DNA of 64,000 nt, taken from contig JAAYDI010000211.1 in NCBI GenBank assembly GCA_012729315.1, positions 62,001 to 126,000 of the forward strand, in the 5' to 3' direction. The stretch comes from Planctomycetaceae bacterium. GTDB taxonomy: Bacteria > Planctomycetota > Planctomycetia > Pirellulales > Pirellulaceae. A model generated the notes under the pieces. The model made no database searches. It saw only the letters and a program-made list of their open reading frames with translations, and was not told the DNA's origin. The position numbers were made by a program, and so were the translations under genes. Shown piece after piece: positions 24,997 to 33,432 of this stretch (its first letter is position 1; each line of letters begins with the position of its first letter).

Positions 24997-25168
24997 CGCG
25001 CGTTTTGGCATCTGAGCGGGGGAACCGAGCGCTGCTGTGCACTGGCCGCTGGGGTCTGTGAGACGCGGTGGGGGGCGGCAACTCCGGCATGCTTTGGCGC
25101 GTGCATGAACCGGTTGCCTCGGAGCGCCCTGAGGCAGAGAGCTGGTTCCGTATCGGGAGGATGGGACG

Positions 25169-25624
25169 TTGGCTGGTACAAAGACCTACATGGCCAAACC
25201 GGGGGAAGTCGAGCAGAAGTGGTGGGTGGTGGACGCCGAAGGCAAGATCCTCGGCCGTCTGGCTTCCGAGATCGCCACGATTCTGATGGGCAAGCATCGC
25301 CCCACGTACACCCCTCACGTCGACACCGGCGACTTCGTGATCGTGACCAACGTCGAGAAGATCGTCCTGACTGGAAACAAGTGGACCAATAAGGTCTACA
25401 CGTGGTACACGGGCTACCCCGGTCTGCGATCGGAGACGGCGGCACGCCGTCGGAGCCGGGAGCCGGAAGCCATCTTGCGGCACGCCGTGCGGCGGATGTT
25501 GCCAAAGAACAAACTGGCTCGCAAGATGTTGTCCAAGTTGAAAATCTACGTGGGGCCGACGCATGAGCATCAGGCTCAGCAGCCGCAGCCGATCGACTTG
25601 GGCAGCAAGCAGACGAACAAGTAG
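25169..25624 (+). CDS. rplM: Large ribosomal subunit protein uL13
   Basis: A 151-residue protein. The start is a TTG at 25169, supported by GGGAGG eight bases upstream and by the family's usual K-T-Y/F-x-AKP N-terminus (here [20 protein letters not shown]); an ATG at 25190 would cut this off. Core motifs: [58 protein letters not shown] and [14 protein letters not shown]. It forms an operon with rpsI 29 bases downstream, the conserved order in bacteria. uL13 is an early large-subunit assembly protein. Confidence 0.96.
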   Translation: MAGTKTYMAKPGEVEQKWWVVDAEGKILGRLASEIATILMGKHRPTYTPHVDTGDFVIVTNVEKIVLTGNKWTNKVYTWYTGYPGLRSETAARRRSREPEAILRHAVRRMLPKNKLARKMLSKLKIYVGPTHEHQAQQPQPIDLGSKQTNK

Positions 25625-25653
25625 ACTCTTTTCGCACGAGAGCGCTGAGACCT

Positions 25654-26067
25654 ATGGTTGCAGTCAAGAAAGACAAGATCAACGGGGACGCGTTGGGCAC
25701 GGGACGCCGCAAGTCGGCGGTGGCGCGGGTCCGGGTCCGTCCCGGCAGTGGCCAGATTACGATTAACCGCCGTCCGCTCGAGGATTACTTTGCGATTGAG
25801 CAGGATCGGCGTCAGGTGCTGGATACGCTGGAGCTGGCCGGCTGTGCCAAGAATGTGGACGTGGTGATCACGGTGCGCGGCGGGGGCACGACGGGCCAGG
25901 CGGGGGCGTGCAAGATGGGCATCGCCCGGGCGCTGGTCAGTTACGACATGGGCTGCTTCGAGCCGCTCCGCAATGCGGGGGCGTTGACCCGCGATTCGCG
26001 GATGAAAGAGCGCAAGAAGTACGGGTTGCACGGCGCGCGGAAGGGGACGCAGTTCTCCAAGCGTTGA
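25654..26067 (+). CDS. rpsI: Small ribosomal subunit protein uS9
   Basis: A 137-residue protein with GTGRRKSAVARVRVRPGSGQ, TINRRPLEDYF, the central VTVRGGGTTGQAGACKMGIA and the C-terminal LTRDSRMKERKKYGLHGARK ending FSKR, the basic tail of uS9 that contacts P-site tRNA. Length is normal, with a short N-terminal extension (MVAVKKDKINGDAL). It is second gene of the rplM-rpsI operon. Confidence 0.97.
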   Translation: MVAVKKDKINGDALGTGRRKSAVARVRVRPGSGQITINRRPLEDYFAIEQDRRQVLDTLELAGCAKNVDVVITVRGGGTTGQAGACKMGIARALVSYDMGCFEPLRNAGALTRDSRMKERKKYGLHGARKGTQFSKR

Positions 26068-26070
26068 GTG

Positions 26071-26350
26071 TTATCTGCCGATGTGCTGCAGCATAAGCTT
26101 CAGGGCGGCGCGCAGTTCGGCCCAGATCTTCTCGGTGGGGCCGACGTAGTAAGCGGTGGCTCCGCCCCCCATCTGGTGCTGTGCGATTCCCGGACGCTGC
26201 GCAGCCGGTGCGGGGGCGCGGTGAGACCGACGACTCTCTTGTGTGGCAGGGCGACCAGTTCCGCAGGCGGTTCGATGCCGGGAATCAGCGGCACGTCGGC
26301 GGCGCGCACACCACGATAGGCGAGACGAGCGAATGGCAGATGATCGCGAG
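26071..26350 (-). pseudogene. Remnant of a PEP synthetase/pyruvate phosphate dikinase regulatory protein
   Basis: On the minus strand, one frame reads HLPFARLAYRGVRAADVPLI, then PGIEPPAELVALPHKRVVGL and TAPPHRL, matching the C-terminal half of the DUF299/PPSR regulatory kinase-phosphorylase (LAYRGxKxANVPLVPGIPPPxEL...VVGLTxxPxRL). A one-base shift near 26155 is needed to continue into AYYVGPTEKIWAELRAALKL, after which the chain stops early. The N-terminal half with its P-loop is gone. The bifunctional family phosphorylates PEP synthetase or PPDK. It fills most of the 363-base gap between rpsI and the aminotransferase. Confidence 0.6.
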
Positions 26351-26369
26351 CTGCTGCGCCACCTGCTGA

Positions 26370-26398
26370 TTGTATCGCCGTGTGGCAATTGGTACACT
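26370..26398 (+). promoter_or_regulatory. Promoter for the DegT-family aminotransferase gene
   Basis: TTGTAT (26370-26375), exactly 17 bases, TACACT (26393-26398); about 30 bases upstream of the ATG at 26431, whose AAGGAG ribosome site is at 26418-26423. Confidence 0.5.
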
Positions 26399-26430
26399 CG
26401 ACGTGGACACGGACCACAAGGAGATTCGAT

Positions 26431-27759
26431 ATGACGCAGCGTCTGGCAATTGATGGCGGCACTCCGATTCTGACACGCGCCGACTACCAGAACTGGCCGG
26501 TGCTCACTGCCGACGACCGGCAGTACATCAACGAGGTGCTGGACAGCGGGATCGTGGCGGGCGGGACCGCTCCGCAGGTCACCGCGCTGGAGCGGGAATG
26601 GCGGGAGTTCACCGGCGCGAAGTACTGCCTGACGACGGGCAGCGGCACGGCGGCCCTGCACATGGCGCTGGCGGCCGTCGATGTCGGGCCGGGCGACGAA
26701 GTGCTGGTTCCCTCCTACACGTTCCTGGCCACCGCCTCGTGTGTGCTGCACCAGATGGCCATCCCGGTGTTCGTGGACATCGACCAGACCACGTACACGA
26801 TGAACCCGGCACAGATCGAGGCGGCGATCACGCCGCGCACAAAGGCCATCATCCCGGTGCACATCCAGGGCTGTCCGGCGGACATGGACCCTATCCTGGA
26901 GATTGCCCGCCGGCACGGGCTGCACGTGATCGAAGACGCCTGCCAGGCCCACGGGGCCATGTACAAGGGACGGATGTGCGGCACGCTGGGCATCGCGGGC
27001 GCGTTCAGCCTGAACAATCTCAAGAACCTCTGTGGCGGCGAAGGGGGCCTGTTCGTCACCAATGACGAAGACGTGCTCAAGAAGGGCGATCTGGTACGCT
27101 ACTTCGGGGACGAATGCGATGAAGTCACCAGCCGCCAGAAGTACAACGCCTCGATTCTCGGCTACATGTATCGCAACCAGGAACTGCCCGCCGCGCTGGC
27201 CCGCGGCCAGCTCAAACACCTGCACGATCTGAACAACACGCGGATCAGCAATGCGGAGTACCTCAACCGCGAACTGGGAAAGATCCCGGGCGTGATTCCG
27301 CCCGTCTGTCCCGCCGACTGCAAGCATGTGTACTGGTTCTACGCCGTCCGTTTCGATCCGCACGCGGCGGGGATCGATGCCGAGCCGCGGCGGTTCCGCG
27401 TGGCGGTCGAGAAGGCGTTGTTCCAGGAAGGGGTGCTGGTCGGGCAATGGCAGACCATGCCGGTGTTGGCGCAGGATGTCTTCCAGAGCATGATCGGCAT
27501 TGGCAAACGGTATCCGTGGGCGATCAACGAAGCGCAGGGCATCACCTACCGGTACGATCCAGGCGACTTCCCGGTGGCCCAGATGCTCTGCGATACCTAC
27601 ACCAACGTCCACTCGATCCATCCACCCAACGGCCTGGCGCTGAACGAGAAAATCGTGGCCGGTTTCCAGAAGGTGTTTGCCAACCTGGGTCAGGTGATGG
27701 ACCACGCAGACGACGACGTGAAGCCGGGCTTCGACGGACGCCTGTACGGGGTGGGTTAA
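26431..27759 (+). CDS. DegT/DnrJ/EryC1/StrS-family aminotransferase
   Basis: A 442-residue PLP enzyme of the sugar aminotransferase family, starting at 26431 (AAGGAG upstream). Signature regions: LTTGSGTAALHMALAAVDVG, DEVLVPSYTFLATASCVL, PVHIQGCPADMDPILEIARR, HVIEDACQAHGAMYKGRMCG, and FSLNNLKNLCGGEGGLFVTN holding the PLP lysine. These enzymes usually aminate a keto-sugar nucleotide, though some are inositol or scyllo-inosose aminotransferases. The following gene is a zinc dehydrogenase and more sugar genes are nearby, so a sugar or cyclitol substrate is plausible; the exact one cannot be told. Confidence 0.88.
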   Translation: MTQRLAIDGGTPILTRADYQNWPVLTADDRQYINEVLDSGIVAGGTAPQVTALEREWREFTGAKYCLTTGSGTAALHMALAAVDVGPGDEVLVPSYTFLATASCVLHQMAIPVFVDIDQTTYTMNPAQIEAAITPRTKAIIPVHIQGCPADMDPILEIARRHGLHVIEDACQAHGAMYKGRMCGTLGIAGAFSLNNLKNLCGGEGGLFVTNDEDVLKKGDLVRYFGDECDEVTSRQKYNASILGYMYRNQELPAALARGQLKHLHDLNNTRISNAEYLNRELGKIPGVIPPVCPADCKHVYWFYAVRFDPHAAGIDAEPRRFRVAVEKALFQEGVLVGQWQTMPVLAQDVFQSMIGIGKRYPWAINEAQGITYRYDPGDFPVAQMLCDTYTNVHSIHPPNGLALNEKIVAGFQKVFANLGQVMDHADDDVKPGFDGRLYGVG

Positions 27760-27813
27760 CCGTATCACGCACCGGGGTCGAGCGCCGGCGGGAAGTCGGC
27801 GCGCAGGTAACAG

Positions 27814-27843
27814 GCTGTTGCCAGGAGGGCTGTTGCCAGGAGG
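27814..27843 (+). repeat. 15-bp tandem duplication of a ribosome-binding site
   Basis: GCTGTTGCCAGGAGG is perfectly repeated at 27814-27828 and 27829-27843. Each copy holds an AGGAGG; only the second is correctly spaced for the dehydrogenase start at 27850-27853. Confidence 0.9.
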
Positions 27844-27849
27844 ATTGTG

Positions 27850-28887
27850 ATGATGCAGAGCCGGGGATTGTTCGGCAAGAAGTACCTGGACATTCAGGAG
27901 CAGGTGCGTGACGTCCCGTCACCGGGTGCGAACCAGGTGCTGGTCCGGGTCCGCGCCTGCGGGGTCTGTGGCACCGACATCAATTTCGTCCGCGACTGGA
28001 CCGACCAGCCGATGCCGCTGGGCCATGAGATTTCGGCGGAAGTGGTGGAGGTCGGCGAGCACGTGACGCACGTCCAGCCGGGCGACAGCGTGATTGTCGA
28101 AGACTGCACGATGTGTGGTGTGTGCGCGGCGTGCAAGAGCGGCCAGCCGCAGTACTGCCGGAACATGTTCGACCTGGAAGGCCAGCCGGGGATGGGGCAG
28201 TACATGCTGGTCCGCTACAACAGCCTGGTCAAATACGACGGCCTGGACCACGTCTCGGCCTGTCTGACGGAGCCGCTGGCCGTCTCGCTCACGTCGGTGC
28301 TCAACGCGCAGATCCCGCTGGGAGGCAGCGTCGTGGTGCTGGGCCCCGGCCCGCTGGGGCTCATGTCAGCACGCGTGGCCCGGCTTTACGGCGCCGGCTA
28401 CGTCGCCATCACCGGGCTGGCGGCCGACACCCCGCGCGAACGCGCACGCTTCGCCGTGGCGCGGCAGTTCGGCTGTGACGACGTGTTCGAAGCGGGCCAG
28501 CACGATCTGCAGGCTGAGATCAAACGCCGATTTCCCGAGGGGGTCGATCGGGTCATCGTGTCCGCGCCCCCTGAGAGCCTGGTGGACGCGCTGAACATCA
28601 TCAAGTTCGGCGGCATCATCACCTTCTATGGGCTGCATTTCGGCGGCCGGAACAAAGTGGAAATCGACATCAACGACCTGGTTTTCCGCAAGATCACCCT
28701 CGTCCCGACCTTTGCGGAGCCGGCCATCAACTTCCCGATCTCCAACCGGCTGCTGCGCGACGGCCTGGTCGACGCGCAGGCGCTCATCACGCACACCTTC
28801 CCCTTCGCTCAGGCCCGCGACGTTCTGCAGGGCGTCATCGAGGGGAGTCAGCCGATCATCAAAGCGGTGATGGTCCCGGAGGACTGA
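27850..28887 (+). CDS. Zinc-binding alcohol dehydrogenase (MDR family)
   Basis: About 345 residues. GTG 27847, ATG 27850 and ATG 27853 are all in frame; the AGGAGG at 27838-27843 favours 27850 or 27853. It has RACGVCGTDINF (catalytic zinc Cys), GHEISAEVVEVG (zinc His and Glu), EDCTMCGVCAACKSGQPQYC (four-Cys structural zinc) and the Rossmann glycine motif VLGPGPLGLMSARVARLYGA. This is the sorbitol/threonine-dehydrogenase-like branch acting on polyols or sugars with NAD. It follows the DegT aminotransferase, 90 bases downstream, and converges with the PIG-L gene. Confidence 0.9.
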   Translation: MMQSRGLFGKKYLDIQEQVRDVPSPGANQVLVRVRACGVCGTDINFVRDWTDQPMPLGHEISAEVVEVGEHVTHVQPGDSVIVEDCTMCGVCAACKSGQPQYCRNMFDLEGQPGMGQYMLVRYNSLVKYDGLDHVSACLTEPLAVSLTSVLNAQIPLGGSVVVLGPGPLGLMSARVARLYGAGYVAITGLAADTPRERARFAVARQFGCDDVFEAGQHDLQAEIKRRFPEGVDRVIVSAPPESLVDALNIIKFGGIITFYGLHFGGRNKVEIDINDLVFRKITLVPTFAEPAINFPISNRLLRDGLVDAQALITHTFPFAQARDVLQGVIEGSQPIIKAVMVPED

Positions 28888-28898
28888 ACCGGGCGGAA

Positions 28899-29714
28899 TC
28901 AGGCGTCGCCGCGCGGAGCGCTGTCATCCGCGCGGGTGCAATGCACTTTGTCGCCAAGGATGTCCGCCAGGGGATTGCCGTCCTCGGCGGAGAACCCCAC
29001 GTGCCGGTGCTGGCGAAAGCCTTCGGCATAGCGCCAACTGCACGCGGGATTCAACCGCGCGACCTCCGCGCTGGATTGCCTCATCGACTCCAGGTAGTTG
29101 TCCATCCCCTGCGTTTCGTCGAGCCACTGCCGCTGGCTCTCGTGGCAGCCGAGCATCTGCAGCTTCGTCTCCATGACGCTCGAGATATCGACGAACAGTT
29201 CGGGGACGATCAGGTTGCGCATCCCGTCACGGTTCGTGTGCGGCTGCGCATGGTAGAGATACACATCCTGCGCCGTCGGGTCGCGCGGCGGAATGCTCGT
29301 GTAGTGCTTCATGGCACGGCTGAAGCAGGCTGTGATCACCAGCCGGGCGGTGTTGGTGTGGTCCTCCATGTAGTCGGTGAGCGAGGGGAGCAGCACGATC
29401 GTAGGCTGGATCTCGCGCACGATGGCAGTCATGCGCCGCAGCAGGCTGTTCTCGTAGAAGATCATCAGGTCGTCGGCGATCGGCGGGTGGTAGACGGCCT
29501 GGATCACCGCGGCGGAATTCTCGGCCTCCCGACGCCGAATGCGGACGACCTCCTCTTCCGGCAACTCATTGCTGTCCAGATTGCTGCGCGACACGTTCAT
29601 CATGTGCGGCTCATAGCCGGCCTGCGCCAACAACACCAGCGTGCCCGCCATGTTGAACTCGACGTCGTCCGGATGTGCCCCGACGGCAAACACGGTTTTC
29701 TTCTCTGCGCTCAC
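28899..29714 (-). CDS. PIG-L family deacetylase
   Basis: A 271-residue protein. It begins KKTVFAVGAHPDDVEFNMAG with the AHPDD zinc motif, and continues with IVLLPSLTDYMEDHTNTARL, holding the third zinc His (EDHxxT). Members remove acetyl groups from N-acetylglucosaminyl or related sugars (MshB, BshB, LmbE). The substrate here is unknown. It is the last gene of a minus-strand set (zf-TFIIB protein, LemA, M48 peptidase), 25 bases after the peptidase, but in content it fits better with the sugar genes that surround it. Confidence 0.87.
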   Translation of the reverse strand: MSAEKKTVFAVGAHPDDVEFNMAGTLVLLAQAGYEPHMMNVSRSNLDSNELPEEEVVRIRRREAENSAAVIQAVYHPPIADDLMIFYENSLLRRMTAIVREIQPTIVLLPSLTDYMEDHTNTARLVITACFSRAMKHYTSIPPRDPTAQDVYLYHAQPHTNRDGMRNLIVPELFVDISSVMETKLQMLGCHESQRQWLDETQGMDNYLESMRQSSAEVARLNPACSWRYAEGFRQHRHVGFSAEDGNPLADILGDKVHCTRADDSAPRGDA

Positions 29715-29739
29715 GTGATGGCTCCTTGGGAGGAATAAC

Positions 29740-30972
29740 TCAGATCCGGGCGCGGCAGCGGGGGCAGGCCAGCACGCGCCCCCGGTGCTGCGGCGGGATC
29801 TTCAGGATGGCTCCGCAGTTGTCGCAGACTACCCGATCGTATCCGGCGCCGGCCAGGTAGGCGTCGGAGGCGGCGCGCAGCCGCGCGCGGGGCGTGGGCA
29901 GCTCCGCCGTACCGGCAGCCGGGGTCTGCGCGGGGGTCTGCGCGGGCGTCGCGGCGGACGCCCCCAACGTGCGCGGCCCCAGCACACGCTTGCCGGTCAC
30001 CTGGGCGAAGGCCCGGTCGTAGGCCGTGAAATCAGCGCCACCGCCCATGCTGCGCAGCACCCGGATCCGCGTTTCCAGCGGCGGGTGAGTGGAAAACGCC
30101 GTGGCGAAGCTCCGCCGCTCACCTTCCCGCAGTGGCCGCACGATGTACATCGGCGCTGTCACCTGGCTCTGGTCGGCCTGGGGCCGCATGTGGTTGCCCA
30201 GCTTCTCCAGTGCGGAGGCCAGCCCCTCGGGCCACCGGGTGAACATGGCGCCCGAAGCGTCTGCCAGATACTCGCGGCGCCGCGACAGCGCGAAGTAGAT
30301 CAGCTGCGCCAGGACGGGGGACAGGATGACGAACACGAGCGCGACGAGCACCAGGATGGCCTGAGCGCCCCCGCCCGCCCCCTTGCCCGCCCCGTAGTCG
30401 TCGCGCGAGCGGCGGGAACCACCGCCGTACCAGAGCGCCCGCAGGCCGATGTCGGTCAGGACGACGATGGCGCCGAGCATGATGCCGGCGGTCGTCATCA
30501 GCGCGACATCGCGATTCCTGATGTGACCCAGCTCGTGCGCGACCACCCCCTGAAGCTCGTCCCGGTTGAGAATCTTGAGCAGGCCGATGGTGACGGCGAC
30601 GGACGCCTTGTCCGGATTGCGCCCCACCGCGAACGCGTTGGGGGCCGGGTCGTCCACAATGAACACGCGGGGCATCTTCGGCAGCTCCGCCGCAATCGAC
30701 ATCTCTTCCACGATGTTGAACAGCTGCGGGTGATCCGACTTGCAGATCTCCCGCGCGCCGGCCATCTGCAGCAGGACATCGTCACCTTGCTGGGCTGTGA
30801 AGAGCCACATCAGGAGCCACACGGCCAGCGCGATGACGCCGCCCAGCAGCGCGGGTTCCGGGCGGTTGGTCAGCAGATAGCCCAGGGCGACCCCGATGCC
30901 TGCGAGCAGCACCCCCATGCAGGTCACGATCAGAGTGCTCTTGCGCCGATTGCTTTCGATCTGCTCCCACAC
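29740..30972 (-). CDS. M48 (HtpX-like) membrane metalloprotease with C-terminal zinc ribbon
   Basis: A 410-residue protein with GTG start at 30972. Two N-terminal helices (STLIVTCMGVLLAGIGVALG, GGVIALAVWLLMWLF), the zinc site HELGH (146-150) within ELQGVVAHELGHIRNRD, further helices, and the RRREYLADASGAMFT segment with the third ligand Glu. The C-terminal part adds a Pro/Thr-rich linker (TPAQTPAQTPAAG) and a zinc ribbon (VCDNCGAILKIPPQHRG...ACPRCRARI), an extension not found in E. coli HtpX. HtpX-like proteases cut damaged membrane proteins. It is preceded by LemA, a frequent partner of this family. Confidence 0.9.
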   Translation of the reverse strand: MWEQIESNRRKSTLIVTCMGVLLAGIGVALGYLLTNRPEPALLGGVIALAVWLLMWLFTAQQGDDVLLQMAGAREICKSDHPQLFNIVEEMSIAAELPKMPRVFIVDDPAPNAFAVGRNPDKASVAVTIGLLKILNRDELQGVVAHELGHIRNRDVALMTTAGIMLGAIVVLTDIGLRALWYGGGSRRSRDDYGAGKGAGGGAQAILVLVALVFVILSPVLAQLIYFALSRRREYLADASGAMFTRWPEGLASALEKLGNHMRPQADQSQVTAPMYIVRPLREGERRSFATAFSTHPPLETRIRVLRSMGGGADFTAYDRAFAQVTGKRVLGPRTLGASAATPAQTPAQTPAAGTAELPTPRARLRAASDAYLAGAGYDRVVCDNCGAILKIPPQHRGRVLACPRCRARI

Positions 30973-31023
30973 CGGTGTTGTCTCTCCCCGTCGCTTGGGT
31001 CGTCACGGTCTGCGCCCCGCAGG

Positions 31024-31575
31024 TCAGTTGAAGTTGACCTGGGGCACCTCCCGCTCCGCGCCGAATTCGATTTCAAACAGCTCGGCCCGGGCAAAGCCAC
31101 CGCTGATCAGGTTCGCCGGGAACACCTCGCGGGCGTTGTTGTACCGCGTGGCGGCATCGTTGTAGGCCTGGCGCGCGTAGCCGACGCGGTTCTCGGTGCT
31201 GCTGAGTTCCTCCTGCAGCGCCAGGAAGTTCTGGTTGGCTTTCAGGTCCGGATAGGCTTCGGCCAAGGCGAACAACTTGCCCAGCGCCGCGCCCAGCACC
31301 CCCTCCGCCTGTCCAGCCGCGGCCGGGCCCTGCGCCGAGACAGCCCGACTGCGGGCTTCGATCACGGCGTCCAGCGTCTCCCGCTCGTGCTTCGCGTATC
31401 CCTTGACCGTCTCCACCAGGTTCGGAATCAGATCGTGCCGCCGCTTGAGCTGCACGTCGATCTGCGACCACGCGTTGTCCTTTTCATTGCGCCGCCGCAC
31501 CAGTCCGTTGTAGATTCCCACGAAGTACAGGACTGCCAGGACCAGGACGCCGACGCCACCAACCAACCACCACAT
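31024..31575 (-). CDS. lemA: LemA family protein
   Basis: A 183-residue protein. Start at 31575, with GGGAGG before it, gives one N-terminal helix (MWWLVGGVGVLVLAVLYFVG) and an extracellular or periplasmic coiled-coil domain: YNGLVRRRNEKDNAWSQIDV, QLKRRHDLIPNLVETVKGYA, AEAYPDLKANQNFLALQEEL, RQAYNDAATRYNNAREVFPA. This is the complete LemA signature. The family's job is unsettled; it is often next to an M48 protease and zf-TFIIB-like proteins, exactly as here. Confidence 0.95.
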   Translation of the reverse strand: MWWLVGGVGVLVLAVLYFVGIYNGLVRRRNEKDNAWSQIDVQLKRRHDLIPNLVETVKGYAKHERETLDAVIEARSRAVSAQGPAAAGQAEGVLGAALGKLFALAEAYPDLKANQNFLALQEELSSTENRVGYARQAYNDAATRYNNAREVFPANLISGGFARAELFEIEFGAEREVPQVNFN

Positions 31576-31604
31576 AGTCTGTCCTCCCGTAGAAGTAGCG
31601 CAAC

Positions 31605-32042
31605 CTATGCCAGCCCATCCTGCGGCCCGCGCCGCACCGATGCGAATTCGCCCAGAAAGCCGCGCATCCGATCCAACGCATCCGCGTCTTCCCCCAGCCG
31701 TGCTGTGAGCAGCGATTCGAGTTCTCCCTGGTCGAACCACAGCCCGTCACCGTGCGGACATTTGTCGAGGATCAGCGCGTCGGCTGGAGAGTGAGCCCGC
31801 ACGGATTCCAGCGGCCGGCGGCATCGGGGACAACGGCGACGCGATTCCACGTGCGGCAACCGATCGACCTGCGCCGCCAGATCGTGGCGACCGTGGAGAT
31901 GCCGAGGGCACCCCGCCAGATCGAACAGGTGGTTCAGCTCCTGAGCGTCAAACCACAGCCCGTGGCAGTCCAGACATGTGTCGAGCTCGATGCTCTGGAA
32001 CTCGACAATGACCATCGGCTTGCGGCACACCGGGCACAACAT
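31605..32042 (-). CDS. Tandem zf-TFIIB domain protein
   Basis: A 145-residue protein with two copies of the zinc-ribbon motif CPxC-x-DxCxxCxGxWFDxxEL: CPVCRKPMVIVEFQSIELDT then CLDCHGLWFDAQEL near the N-terminus, and RCPRCRRPLES with LDKCPHGDGLWFDQGELESL near the middle. The helical C-terminus ends QDGLA. Such proteins are small cytosolic zinc proteins of unknown role. It is first gene of the set zf-TFIIB, LemA (29 bases later), M48 peptidase. Confidence 0.85.
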   Translation of the reverse strand: MLCPVCRKPMVIVEFQSIELDTCLDCHGLWFDAQELNHLFDLAGCPRHLHGRHDLAAQVDRLPHVESRRRCPRCRRPLESVRAHSPADALILDKCPHGDGLWFDQGELESLLTARLGEDADALDRMRGFLGEFASVRRGPQDGLA

Positions 32043-32225
32043 TGGCGTTCACTCACCACCCACAGGGAACCAGGCCATGTCGACACGCACACCCACGCAC
32101 TACTGCCGGCCGAAGCTTCGTTTCAACAATCGTTTCAACGCACTAAGTCTATCAATCGGCCTGGGCCACGTCCACTTCCTGTACACTTCCTGTGCGGCCG
32201 ACGTCCCGCCGGCTAACGGGCCGTC

Positions 32226-32480
32226 TCACGAGCAGTTGCTCTGGATCAGCCCGAGCACCTGGCCGGGCACCACCGGCTCGTCCTCCTCCACATGCCGCTG
32301 CACCAGCACGCCCCCGGCCGGAGCCGCCAGATCGACCGTCGCGTCTCCGGCCAGCAGTTCCACGACCCGGTCGCCCGTTCGGACGTGGGCGCCGAGCGGC
32401 ACCAGCCAGACGCTGACCGTCGCGGCCATCTCGGGCAGCCCCAGCTCGGGAACGATCACGGCATGCACGCGTGCAGGCAT
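32226..32480 (-). CDS. Biotin/lipoyl-like domain protein without the carrier lysine
   Basis: An 84-residue single domain from the ATG at 32480 (longer in-frame starts at 32519 and 32582 would overlap lipA). It reads PELGLPEMAATVSVWLVPLG, GAHVRTGDRVVELLAGDATV, AAPAGGVLVQ, the barrel-sandwich hybrid fold of lipoyl/biotinyl domains. The turn that normally reads ETDKA holds LAGDA, so the modified lysine is replaced by Asp46. The gene follows lipA and lipB in the same minus-strand set. It may be a structural hybrid domain that cannot be lipoylated, or the chain may be a decaying carrier. Confidence 0.7.
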   Translation of the reverse strand: MPARVHAVIVPELGLPEMAATVSVWLVPLGAHVRTGDRVVELLAGDATVDLAAPAGGVLVQRHVEEDEPVVPGQVLGLIQSNCS

Positions 32481-32493
32481 GGGCAGGCTGCTG

Positions 32494-33432
32494 TTACTGT
32501 TCCGGGTGGGTGAACTCATCGACCGGGGCCGCTGCCATGTCGCGCGCATGATAGCTGCTGCGCACGAACGGCCCGCTGGCAACCTGGGCGAACCCCATCC
32601 GCCGCGCCAGGTCGCCCAGTTCCTCGAATTCGGCGGGTGGCAGGTAGCGGACCACCGGCAGGTAGCGTTGGGGATCGGGCTGCAGGTACTGGCCCAGCGT
32701 CAGCAATTCGCAGCCGTGATCCAGCAGGTCGGCCAGGACATCGAGCAGTTCCGTGCGTGTTTCGCCGAGCCCGAGCATCAGGCCGCTTTTGGTCCTGATC
32801 TGCGGGTTGTGCTGCTTGACACGCTGCAGCAGGTGTAGCGTCCAGCGGTAATCGGAGCGCGGGCCGCGCACGCTGCGGTACAGCCGCGGGACAGTCTCGG
32901 TGTTGTGGTTGAACACCTCGGGCGCCGCGTCCACAACACGGTCGATGGCCGCGTCGTTGTTCCGGAAGTCGGGCGTGAGCACTTCCACGGCAGCGCCGGT
33001 GGTGCGGCGGATCGCCTGAATGCAGCGGGCGAAGTGCTCGGCCCCGCCGTCAGGCACGTCGTCCCGCGTGACCGACGTGATCACGACGTAGGTCAGTCCC
33101 AGTCGGCGCGCCGCTTCGGCCACCCGCCGCGGCTCGTCCCGGTCGATGGGCAAGGGGCGTCCGCGCGCGACCGAACAGAAGCTGCAGGCCCGCGTGCAGA
33201 TGTCCCCCAGGATCATGAACGTCGCCGTCTTCTGGGCGTAACACTCCATCCGGTTCGGGCACCGCGCGTGCTCGCACACCGTCTGCAGCGTCAGGTCCTG
33301 GATCAGTTCGGCCGTGAAATGCTGGGAGTTCCCCTTGGGCACGGTCCGTTTGAGCCAGCGGGGCAGACGGGGAGCCGATTGTGGACGCGTGACGATGGGG
33401 AGTTCTTCAGGACGCACGGTGAGTGGCCTCAT
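32494..33432 (-). CDS. lipA: Lipoyl synthase
   Basis: A 312-residue radical SAM enzyme that inserts two sulfurs into octanoyl groups. The auxiliary cluster motif is intact (CEHARCPNRMEC, Cx4Cx5C), as is the radical SAM CTRACSFC (CxxxCxxC), and the C-terminal RSSYHA. Other family signatures: MILGDICTRACSFCSVARGR, VITSVTRDDVPDGGAEHFA, IRTKSGLMLGLGE. Length is normal. It overlaps lipB by 26 bases. Confidence 0.97.
   Translation of the reverse strand: MRPLTVRPEELPIVTRPQSAPRLPRWLKRTVPKGNSQHFTAELIQDLTLQTVCEHARCPNRMECYAQKTATFMILGDICTRACSFCSVARGRPLPIDRDEPRRVAEAARRLGLTYVVITSVTRDDVPDGGAEHFARCIQAIRRTTGAAVEVLTPDFRNNDAAIDRVVDAAPEVFNHNTETVPRLYRSVRGPRSDYRWTLHLLQRVKQHNPQIRTKSGLMLGLGETRTELLDVLADLLDHGCELLTLGQYLQPDPQRYLPVVRYLPPAEFEELGDLARRMGFAQVASGPFVRSSYHARDMAAAPVDEFTHPEQ

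Noticed and set aside
24715-25168. Looked for tRNA, 6S or riboswitch structures in the larger gaps
   Set aside because: No T-loop, acceptor pairing or known riboswitch core seen by eye; a covariance search would be needed to be sure.
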